Origin: Actinernus sp. WN-2022
Taxonomy: Eukaryota > Cnidaria > Anthozoa > Actiniaria > Actinernidae
Assembly: GCA_030867875.1 (NCBI GenBank)
Contig: JAOWCC010001634.1
Span: 100,357,321-100,421,320 of the forward strand
Reading direction: 5' to 3'
Length of the DNA: 64,000 nt
In this document: positions 56,345-64,000 of the stretch, one piece after another
Layout: each line of letters begins with the position of its first letter
Numbering within the stretch: position 1 is the stretch's first letter
Made by a program: the position numbers and the translations under genes
Notes under the pieces: model-generated
Seen by the model: the letters and a program-made list of their open reading frames with translations, nothing else
Database searches by the model: none
What the model was told of the DNA's origin: nothing

Positions 56345-56990
56345 CAAGGTGACTAATAGAACGCGTGCAACGACGTGCTTCTAAATTTATCTTGAATTTA
56401 CCATTTCTCTGTGAAACGAGTTATAAGGATAGACTAATAAGAACCAGTCTAATACCTCTAATACCTCTAATACCTGGTACGAATACTTAGATATGGTATT
56501 TTTCTTTAAGGCTATCAGAGGGTTTATCAATTTTAATAACGACGCTTTACCACAGGAAATCTGCCCTGTTAGACTAACTAGGTTTAGTAATAACACCAGC
56601 GGCACTGAGTTTAAGCAACGCTTCTTTAAAACAACAACATATCAGAAATCCTACATGATAAGAGCCACTAGAATTTGGAACCGAATTTTACCTAAGGAAA
56701 CCCGACAACCAGCACTTTCACTGTCCTCCTACAAGTCTCACCTTTTACAATATTATACGTCAGCCCTGAAAGCATCTTATAACCCAAACAATCCGCGCAC
56801 ATGGAAGTCAGTTTGTGTAAAATGTAACTCTGTCCGTAGCCTACTCAGTCCTTTAACTTGTTGTTTTTAGTCACCTTATGGTTGTGAAATCCTTATCATT
56901 AGTTCTTTCTTTGACTATTATTAATTTAATTTAGTGTCATGGGCCCGCAGTAATTGGCTTTAGCTGTTGCGGTCACCCTGCCTTTTATCA
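56345..56990 (+). pseudogene. LINE 3' end (RT C-terminal region)
   Basis: The frame reads VQRRASKFILNLPFL and CETSYKDRLIRTSLIPL, then a short CTAATACCT triplication and a frame change, then YLDMVFFFKAIRGFINFNND, TTTYQKSYMIRATRIWNRIL and CVKCNSVRSLLSP to a stop at 56868-56870. This is the thumb/C-terminal region of CR1/L2-type ORF2 (compare RRAARIILSA in the LINE at 61831). The body is 5'-truncated, as usual for LINE copies. Confidence 0.7.
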
Positions 56991-57556
56991 TTTTGTTTCT
57001 ACATCATTGTAATTTGTTAAAACTATCATTCGTGGTATCATTCCTGATATGTGTTTTTCCTAAACTCTCCAAGGATTTTTGATCTACTAGTAATTTATGA
57101 ATATTTTCCGAACCTAGGAATTAAGGCGCATAAAACCGAACATGCGTTTGCCATTATGACAAAAAATGAATATTTTACAACCCTTTTCAGTCCAATTTTA
57201 AGTTTTTTTGGCGAATGAAAAGCCATAACTTTGGCATTTATTGTCGGTTTCCAAATTCCATGCTCCAATTTGTGGAGTACGTGGTCAACAACATTTTAAC
57301 GGGAAAAAGTTTGGTGTTTGGTGAAAGCGCCCAAAATGTTTAGGATTTTTAGAAACCGGAAATGAAGAAATTAACGCATGCGCATAAGTGCCTGTTTTGT
57401 GGTCGTGATATAGTCGCAGAACTGTTGTTGCAGTAAAGTCTACAATAATTGGTCAAACAGGATTCGAATTTTCTCCCATTTCATCCGACAATGGCCAGTT
57501 TTTGGGCTTGGCTGAATACTCCAGTCTGCAATGAGCTAGCTTGATTCTCTGCAATC
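56991..57556. other. gene-free stretch
   Basis: No supported gene. Confidence 0.35.
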
Positions 57557-57622
57557 GCAGTCTCGTACCCAGAGCTCATCGCAACTAATTAAAATCGAGA
57601 TGAGCTCTGGGTACGAGACTGC
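57557..57622. repeat. perfect 24-bp-arm hairpin
   Basis: GCAGTCTCGTACCCAGAGCT with CATC at 57557-57580 and its exact inverse at 57599-57622, with an 18-base loop. Likely a tiny foldback element. Confidence 0.85.
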
Positions 57623-58648
57623 ACAAATCGGACTGTGTGGATGAAGCACATGTCAGGAACCATTTCGCGGCAAACCGAAGAGCCAATAGAAATCAAGCTA
57701 AAATTAGACCGAGATTCGACAACTTCCACTTGAAGTTGAATCTGGTGGCGTTCACAACAGTTTGTTTTCCGACATCAAAAATACTTTTTTTAAGGATGAA
57801 AACTGACCTGTATTTTAATTAGTTGCACTGAGGTTCAATCACAACTTTACCAGGAACCCGAAAGCATTATCTGGAGACAAAAATGTGCATGTTTGTGGAA
57901 GATTTGAGTTGAAAACCTGCCGGTCGAAAATCACTTGACTTCTTGAGTGGCCGTACTTTTCTTCGTGTTTTTAGAAACCATGTTCTCGCTGGAAGCAACC
58001 ATTTCAGCTTCTATATCTTTGAAAACTATAGATACTATTTACAAGATGTTCTTTCAATCTATCAACAGCGAGAAGAGCTCGGCTACATCCGAGAATCCAA
58101 TACAAGTTTGCTTTTCCATTCATCGGCGATTTCCTGACTGATTTCACTCATCACTGTGTTGGCGCCGCCGTACGCTTGCCGTTACTTTTTTGCTCGGTAC
58201 AAATTATTAATTATTTCCCTTTCTCGATCTAGATTCAAGTACAGTTAGGCCTCTTTCGAGTCATGAACAATTCCTTCAAAATTATCGGATTGAGTTTCTT
58301 GTCAAGTATTATTTTCTTTCACACGATAAACCAAGCTTTTCATTTCCCAGCGACTAAAGCACCGCTACGGCTTGCTCCGACTTTTGAACACTTTACTTAA
58401 TTCATTCATGAAAACCTTTCAGGTAAACCAGGAATAAGACTTACAAACATGTGTAAGTATTAAAACGGTGGACACGCATTCATATCGCCCGAGTCGGCTG
58501 TTTTCTCAGGCTAGCATAAACCGGAAGTCAAAATCGCATCTGCTCCTGCGAGCATAGCAACGGTGTTGCATAGCAACGGAATATGTCAATGGGATCAATC
58601 TGGGGTTGCGATTACGAGCCTTTGTAACAGTCTCAGTAACGACACAAC
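57623..58648. other. gene-free stretch
   Basis: Short ORFs near 57940-58140 have no domains. Two CATAGCAACGG motifs occur near 58552-58575 (RFX/X-box-like half sites). Confidence 0.35.
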
Positions 58649-59912
58649 GTCAACCAAGGGAGCACGACAGACTTACCTGTTTTGTTTCACTCACGATCTC
58701 TTCAGGTTTAGCCGCCATCTTGAAATTCCTTTATTACAATGCGACTTTTCGCTGACCCTAAATAATGTTGGCGCTCACGCTCACGAAGGCCAAACGAGTT
58801 CCGAAGAGGCACGTAGTGCCGAGCGAGCCCCGAAGGGGATAGAAAAGGCGGGGAGTGAAACCGTTAAAATTCTGTAGCTTGATGCTCGTAGCATATTGCT
58901 AGGCACATGAGCCGTTGCTAGGCACGGATCGGCTGTAAACACAACACAAAGGTGCGAGTACCTAAACCAAGTAATTACATACGGATGAAGAAGCTATTGC
59001 TAGGCACCGATTTTAACAAAGTACTGTGAACACAATACAAACTAGAATGGAGGTGGGATGAAGAAGCTATTAAATAAAATTAAATTAAATTGAGGTGTGC
59101 GATTAATCAAAAGTCTGTTGTGAATTATTTCGTGTCGAAAATCGTATGTTTAAGCCAACATTTCCCGCTGGAAATTTAGTATACATACCCTAGATGTTTC
59201 AGGGAGTTTTTATTTGGTGAAAATTCATGCAGAAATCAATTTTCTCGCCTTTGTGTGCGAAGGCAGTTGAAAATGGCGGCCTTTCTTGTCCAACCAGCGC
59301 TGTATGGACTAGGCCTTAGATTGCCTAAAAAGCAGATTATTTACGACTAGGATATCAAGCGATTCAGGATAGCTACGTTTCGGGACAAAAAATGTGAAGT
59401 TGTATTTTATTTTGAGGCAAATTTAATAATGTACTAAAGGTTGTGTTTTATATTGCTGCGCCAGTGTTTTCAAAATCACAGAACGACTGCCATTATAATT
59501 GAAAACTTCTGAAGTATTAGAACTGGCTATTAAAAATATCCGGTCAGCTGAATTCAAAGGATTTTCCCCGTTTGTAGGTTTTTCCTCGTTTGATTGTAAC
59601 TGTTAATAACTGCCATAAGTGTTAACAAACGGTTCTTCAAAAACATTTTCCCAGCGATTTAGACTTTGAAATCAACAAGCTAAGAGGAGAAGACACACAC
59701 CGAGTTGTGGTTTCCAATTGGTTCATAGACGTCACGTGCACCACACTTTTCTAGTTACAAACTCGGTTGGCCCTCGTGAGCGTGAGCGCCAACATTATTT
59801 AGGGTCAGCGGAAAGTCACATTGTAATAAAGGATTTCAAGATGACGGCATAACCTGGAAGAGATCGTGAGTGAAACAAAACAGGTAAGTCTGCCGTGCTC
59901 CCTTGGGTCAAC
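58649..59912. mobile_element. element with ~152-bp inverted arms carrying a first exon
   Basis: Arms 58649-58800 and 59760-59912 are inverted copies (TCAACCAAGGGAGCACG outside, GCGCTCACGCTCACGA inside). Each arm includes an AAGATG-type start and a GTAAGT donor pointing outwards. The ~960-bp centre is non-coding (TTGCTAGGCAC repeated near 58898, 58916 and 58998). Target duplication is not clear. Confidence 0.6.
58677..58718 (-). CDS. putative first coding exon in the left arm (14 codons)
   Basis: On the minus strand AAGATGGCGGC gives a start, followed by MAAKPEEIVSETKQ and a perfect GTAAGT donor, phase 0. The equivalent in the right arm (plus strand) has the donor but an early stop (ATGACGGCATAA). 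The exon points out of the element, into 58.6 kb and below, where I find no matching second exon. It may be the start of a lost transposon gene or an exportable promoter-exon module. Confidence 0.4.
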
Positions 59913-60004
59913 TGCATCACATAATAGTTTTAAAGTTTATCTTAAAAGAAACACTGAACTACTGTAAATAACTTAATAGAGTAAGTATAAGTTAATTAGT
60001 TTTA

Positions 60005-60135
60005 TTATTACTATTATTATCATTATTATTTTTATTTTTAGGGTAGAATAGTGTAGTTATAAGCACGACCACATCAGCAACGCTGTAAATTTATCGTGGG
60101 TAAATAAATATTACTATTATTATTATTATTTTAAT
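60005..60135 (+). repeat. ATT/TTA microsatellites
   Basis: Two short arrays of (ATT)n, interrupted by ~60 bp with GGTAGAATAGTGTAG. Such arrays often mark LINE tails. Confidence 0.7.
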
Positions 60136-60200
60136 CTAGCAACCGCAGACCTCTCGAATTCTGTCACTTCCCTTTCCCGACTGTTCTATTGTAGCAATCG

Positions 60201-61412
60201 TTGGAAATATTTGAACAAACTATACCCAAAATCCTTGCTATTGTTTTGCGTTTTACCCTCAGAATAGCGATGTTTCGTGTTGATAAACATTGCAATTGTT
60301 ATGCTAATGTGGCAACCATGATTTGTAAAGCCCGCTTTGTGTTAAGAACCAATGGCTCTCTGGTTGGCACATTAATGACAATAGATGACGACACACGAAA
60401 CATCGCTATTATGATCAACAATGCGTTGGTTAACAATTATATTAACAATTTTAGCTTAGCCCTCCGTTTGCGACGTATCTGTTCTACCGACGAATCTTTT
60501 AAGACCCGTACTGCTGAATTAACTACATACCTCCTTAAACGAGGCTATAACCGCACCTTCCTTACTAGACAAATACAACGCGCTGCTGATATTCCTCGCA
60601 CTCTCACTTTACAAACGAAAGACGCACACAGTTCTAACCGTATCCCTTTTGTTATTACTTTTAATCCATCCCTTCCACATATCTCTAACATCATTAGGAA
60701 ACATTACAGCCTGCTGCTCTCTTCTAATCGCTGTAAGAAAACCTTTCAACACTTGCCCATGGTAGCCTTTAGACGTACCACCAACCTGCGTGACCTACTC
60801 GTTAAAGCTACACTCCCTTCTAACTCGACTAATTCCGAGCTCCAACTCCCACCTGGCTCGTTCCGTTGTAGGAAGAACTGCGCCACTTGCCCTTACATTT
60901 CTGACGGACTTACTAACTATACTTTCTTTGCTACCGGTGAAACGCGCTCTATCAAATTTAACCTGACCTGTAACACCAAAAATCTAATCTACATGATTCA
61001 ATGTAACCGCTGCAATCTACAATATATAGGTGAGACTAAACGACGCTTAAAAGACAGATTTAACGAACACCGCCGGACGATAGATAACTCTAACAACAAA
61101 TCTAAACCCACAACAGGTGCCGAACATTTTCTTAATTCTCCTAATCACACTGCCAACGACATGCAACTTATTCCTATCGAAAAAATATTTTCTAAGAGAG
61201 ACTCTATAAGTAAGGCCAGAGAAGCGTTTTTAATCGCACAGGCGAGAACACTCGAACCTCATGGCCTTAACATCCGGGAAGAGTTATACTATATATCTGT
61301 TTTCACCTTCTTAACATTTTTTCACGATCTATCATATTGTAATCTGTTTTATGACAGCTCAGTATCAAGTTCAAAAATACACGCCAATGTAAATTTTCTT
61401 CATTATACCTGA
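60201..61412 (+). CDS. Penelope-like element: RT end plus GIY-YIG endonuclease, 5'-truncated
   Basis: The frame is 403 codons. Residues 1-80 do not look like Penelope and include a small 18-bp inverted repeat (60263-60280 / 60393-60410), so the recognisable part begins near residue 85 (LALRLRRICSTDESFKTRTA, YLLKRGYNRTFLTRQIQRA), the RT thumb. A Cys-rich linker (FRCRKNCATCPYI) follows. The GIY-YIG domain has NLIYMIQCNRCNLQYIGETK, R283 region KDRFNEHRRTI and EHF..SPNH, then KAREAFLI and LEPHGLN. GIY-YIG nucleases make the nick that primes Penelope insertion. No stop lies in the frame, but the RT catalytic core is missing, so it cannot replicate itself. Confidence 0.85.
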   Translation: MEIFEQTIPKILAIVLRFTLRIAMFRVDKHCNCYANVATMICKARFVLRTNGSLVGTLMTIDDDTRNIAIMINNALVNNYINNFSLALRLRRICSTDESFKTRTAELTTYLLKRGYNRTFLTRQIQRAADIPRTLTLQTKDAHSSNRIPFVITFNPSLPHISNIIRKHYSLLLSSNRCKKTFQHLPMVAFRRTTNLRDLLVKATLPSNSTNSELQLPPGSFRCRKNCATCPYISDGLTNYTFFATGETRSIKFNLTCNTKNLIYMIQCNRCNLQYIGETKRRLKDRFNEHRRTIDNSNNKSKPTTGAEHFLNSPNHTANDMQLIPIEKIFSKRDSISKAREAFLIAQARTLEPHGLNIREELYYISVFTFLTFFHDLSYCNLFYDSSVSSSKIHANVNFLHYT

Positions 61413-61440
61413 AGAAGGCTGGTGTGGCCAGCCGAAATAT
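61409..61440 (+). ncRNA. hammerhead-ribozyme-like core at the Penelope 3' end
   Basis: CTGAAGA (61409-61415) is followed by stem II, GGCTGG / CCAGCC (417-422 and 428-433, loop TGTGG), and GAAA (61434-61437). This is the conserved CUGANGA-stem II-GAAA layout. Penelope-like elements are known to carry hammerhead ribozymes. I could not pair convincing stems I and III, so it is a partial or decayed core. Confidence 0.4.
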
Positions 61441-61515
61441 TGTACCACTAATTTCAAAATTCTACGTTGTATCGGTCTTTGCTTCTTCATAGTTATTTTT
61501 TATTTGATAGCCGAT

Positions 61516-61516
<1 letters not shown>

Positions 61517-61543
<27 letters not shown>
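61517..61543. repeat. (TAA)n microsatellite tail
   Basis: About eight TAA units directly at the 3' end of the minus-strand LINE, as expected for L2/CR1-type tails. Confidence 0.8.
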
Positions 61544-61552
<9 letters not shown>

Positions 61553-61830
61553 AATGAGGATATGCAGATAAAGTTTACACTTGTTTCCAATCTGGTCCTC
61601 CTAACTATTATATGCCAAGATAGAAACATGATATAATTACATTATAAGACATAATAGATAATTATTTAACTACTCAAAAAGGAATATACATTATTGGGAA
61701 GATATGAAAAAACATTGAATAAAATATAAACACTATAGCTTTAGAATTATACAATTAAAAACATATATGTAAACGAAAGGTGGTTACATGTATTAAGCGA
61801 TGGATCTAGAAACATCGTTAGACATCACGG

Positions 61831-63999
61831 TCAGTAAAACCTATTGCTCTTCAACTCATTAGCATTAGTGAGTCTAGTTTTAAAATATTTCCTACAAAAT
61901 CTATAAATTTTTGGTAATGTATCAGATTTAGTAGCAGTGACAGGAAAACTATTCCATAGCGACGGTGCTAGAAATGAAAAACAACGCTTTCCGGCATTAG
62001 TTTTAGGTTTAGGTAGGTATAGCTTATTATTTACAACGGCTCTAGTAGAATAATGATAGGAAGGTCTTGACAATAGCTTAGCGAGACATTCCGGACCAAG
62101 ATTATTTAAACATTTAAAAGTCTGCGTTAGGATTCGTTGGCGAATAGCTTCATATATTGGAATCATCTTAAGGTCCTTGAATAGACTTAGGGATGGAGTA
62201 GAGTAGTCGGCACTAAGAATGATCCTAGCAGCACGTTTTTGGGCTAGTAGCAGTTGGTCTAGGCATTCAGTGGAACAGTTTCCCCATACACTGCAGCAAT
62301 ATTCTAGTGTTGGTTTGGCGATGCTGTTATGGAGTAGGAGTATTTCCTTAGATGGAAGATAGGGTTTGACTCTTCTAAGCATTTCAAGTTTGGAGTTATA
62401 CTTTTTGGTAACTGCTGCGATGTGGTCATTCCAGGTAAGTGATGCATCGATGTTGACACCAAGGAGCTTTTCACAGGTAGAATGAGCAATAGTGAGTCCA
62501 TTGAAAGAAACGTCTAGGAGTTCAGAGTTAGTAGCAAGTTTCTTTTGGGTGCCAATGAGCATGACTTTGGTCTTGCCAGGGTGGATGGCCATTTTATTCT
62601 GAACAGCCCAGATGCTCAAGTTATCAGCTCCACATTGCAGAGATGCGTTGATGGAGCGTATTGATTGATCCGATCTGGTTAACGTAGTGTCATCAACGTA
62701 CATATATGTGCTACAATCCTTATTTATTAGGGGAATATCGTTAATGAATAAAATGAAGAGTAGAGGGCCTAGGGATGAACTCTGTGGGACTCCGCTACGT
62801 ACTGGAAGTACATCAGAAGAGAACTGACCAATGGACACTTTTTGTCTTCTTCCTGTAAGGTAAGACGTAAACCAGCAAAGTGCAGAGTCTCTGATTCCAT
62901 AAATGGAGAGCTTTTTGATTAAAATATCATGGTCAACTAGATCAAAAGCTTTTCTAAAGTCAACCAGAAGAAGCCCTGTAAGTTCGCCGTTATCCATAGA
63001 ATTAAGCCACTTGTCCGTAAGATATAATAATAGTGACTCGCACGAGTGACGTGGGCGTGATCCAAACTGGGAGTCGTTAAGAAGACGGTGTTCATGAAGG
63101 AAGTCAAGCAGGTGGAGTCCACAATGGCGTTCTAAAATCTTTGACAACACAGATAATATAGATATTGGGCGATAGTTGTCTTTGTCTTGCCTAGAACCCT
63201 TTTTGTGGATTGGAGTAATTTTGCTGATTTTCCATTGATCTGGAAAAATTCCAGATCTTATACTCATGTTGTATATATAAAGAAGAGATGGAAGGACTTC
63301 GTGGCGGCCGATTTTAAGAAGTTTTACGTTGATGGAATCGATTCCTTTAGCTTTGTTACAGGATAAATTCTGAATTTCCTTTAATAGAAAGTCAGCAGAC
63401 ATCCGCGGAATAGAAAAGTGCTGATCTTCTGGTAGACGATCGGCCACAAATTGATGAAGTGCATCAGTGCTAAGGTGTTGATTTATGATGGAATCAGCGA
63501 TTTGAGAAAATTGTGAGTTAAAAACATTGGTAATGTTTTGCAAGTCGGTGATAGAGCTATCATTGTGATGTATACAATTTGGAGTAGTGCCTTTAGATCT
63601 TGCATTGACGGCGCATTTTAGTACCTTCCATAATTTCTTTGAATCATTTCTATTCTCTGAAATTTGTTGTGTATAGTAGTTCTTCTTAGCCAATTTAATA
63701 TTGTAAGTGACTTTATTTCTGAATTGTCTGTATAGTTCCCAGGGTACGGTGCCTTGACTAGATTTAGACTTGAGTTGATCCCTTTTTTTTATGTCAGATA
63801 GAATATCGGATGACATCCATTGGGGAAGCTGAAGTGACTTAACACGTTTAGTTCGAAGAGGTGCATGGCGGTTAACAATGTTTTTAAAGAGGTCATACCA
63901 AGTTGCAAGGGCATCAGATGGATCGTCAAACGACTCGATCACAGACCAGGGGGCAGCGCGCAAGTCTTCGCGAAACTTAGCTTCATCAAAGTTGATGAG
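61831..63999 (-). CDS. CR1/L2-type LINE ORF2, RT region, partial at window end
   Basis: An uninterrupted minus-strand frame of >720 codons ends at 61831 and stays open to the window edge, so its start is outside. The first ~170 residues are the linker after the endonuclease (YRQFRNKVTYNIKLAKKNYY). RT blocks follow: KITPIHKKGSRQDKDNYRPI, SKILERH, LLVDFRKAFDLVDHDIL (first Asp), SGVPQSSSLGPLLFILFIND and YMYVDDTTLT (catalytic DD), then NKMAIHPGKTKVMLIGT and LLGVNIDASLTWNDHI. The tail includes RRAARIILSADYSTPSL and STRAVVNNKLYLPKP. The 3' UTR (61830-61544) ends in a TAA array. With no stops or shifts it may be a young, active lineage. The reverse transcriptase would prime on nicked target DNA. Confidence 0.92.
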   Translation of the reverse strand, partial: LINFDEAKFREDLRAAPWSVIESFDDPSDALATWYDLFKNIVNRHAPLRTKRVKSLQLPQWMSSDILSDIKKRDQLKSKSSQGTVPWELYRQFRNKVTYNIKLAKKNYYTQQISENRNDSKKLWKVLKCAVNARSKGTTPNCIHHNDSSITDLQNITNVFNSQFSQIADSIINQHLSTDALHQFVADRLPEDQHFSIPRMSADFLLKEIQNLSCNKAKGIDSINVKLLKIGRHEVLPSLLYIYNMSIRSGIFPDQWKISKITPIHKKGSRQDKDNYRPISILSVLSKILERHCGLHLLDFLHEHRLLNDSQFGSRPRHSCESLLLYLTDKWLNSMDNGELTGLLLVDFRKAFDLVDHDILIKKLSIYGIRDSALCWFTSYLTGRRQKVSIGQFSSDVLPVRSGVPQSSSLGPLLFILFINDIPLINKDCSTYMYVDDTTLTRSDQSIRSINASLQCGADNLSIWAVQNKMAIHPGKTKVMLIGTQKKLATNSELLDVSFNGLTIAHSTCEKLLGVNIDASLTWNDHIAAVTKKYNSKLEMLRRVKPYLPSKEILLLHNSIAKPTLEYCCSVWGNCSTECLDQLLLAQKRAARIILSADYSTPSLSLFKDLKMIPIYEAIRQRILTQTFKCLNNLGPECLAKLLSRPSYHYSTRAVVNNKLYLPKPKTNAGKRCFSFLAPSLWNSFPVTATKSDTLPKIYRFCRKYFKTRLTNANELKSNRFY

Positions 64000-64000
64000 G

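Noticed and set aside
60201..60440. N-terminal 80 residues of the Penelope ORF as RT
   Set aside because: They contain no RT motif and a small inverted repeat; likely a fortuitous extension into flanking DNA.

Overview
This is a eukaryotic, AT-rich, intron-containing window made almost entirely of transposable-element strata. One host-like gene stands out: a CLN3/battenin-like transporter at 27.7-30.2 kb. The repertoire (Crypton, DIRS, Penelope with GIY-YIG, CR1/L2-type LINEs, PIF/Harbinger, Merlin, TTAA-target elements with THAP, integrase-type DNA transposons carrying a HECT gene, tRNA-derived SINEs) fits an invertebrate such as an anthozoan cnidarian (coral or sea anemone). The species is inference. 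A 100-base N gap lies at 40493-40592.

Layout. 0-12.7 kb: one unidentified ORF (652-1143), a decayed minus-strand coding region (4.7-6.0 kb), and many short repeats, including a dispersed family with terminal hairpins. 12772-19540: element E1, a DNA transposon with ~0.5 kb inverted repeats, 6-bp target duplication GAGATC, a plus-strand DDE integrase gene and a convergent minus-strand gene with a zinc finger, a CUE-like segment and a HECT N-lobe; both genes are broken. 19.6-22 kb: exon remnants, a MITE, and an apparently intact Crypton tyrosine-recombinase gene. 22.5-23.7 kb: a non-autonomous inverted-repeat element. 23.86-26.5 kb: a 5'-truncated, frameshifted DIRS retroelement. 27.2 kb: a SINE. 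27.7-30.2 kb: the CLN3-like gene (two exons, minus strand), with a 48-bp tandem repeat in its intron.

30.6-37.1 kb: an LTR/primer-site remnant, then a HARBI1-type pseudogene split by element E2 (31725-36801, 383-bp inverted repeats, 6-bp duplication CTCAAC). E2 carries an intact single-exon 515-aa DDE integrase and only the first exon of a divergent partner gene. 37.9-38.9 kb: a Merlin transposase relic interrupted by a 505-bp MITE. 39465-44039: a TTAA-flanked, probably Kolobok-like element with THAP-domain exons. 44-51.6 kb: no genes recognised, only dispersed repeats and poly-G tracts. 51.65-53.56 kb: LINE zinc-finger and endonuclease segment. 53.7-54.7 kb: an inverted partial copy of CLN3 exon 1. 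54.8-56.2 kb: two nested elements. 56.3-56.9 kb: a LINE 3' end. 58.6-59.9 kb: an element whose inverted arms carry a start codon and splice donor. 60.2-61.4 kb: Penelope-like GIY-YIG ORF with a hammerhead-like core. 61.8 kb to the end: a LINE reverse-transcriptase ORF running off the window.

The strongest candidate for something under-described is the E1/E2 family: TATGG termini, 6-bp target duplications, long inverted repeats packed with TTCAAC-type motifs, a DD34E integrase, and in E1 a convergent HECT-type ubiquitin-ligase gene. E1 ends in an unusual extra 190-bp palindrome.
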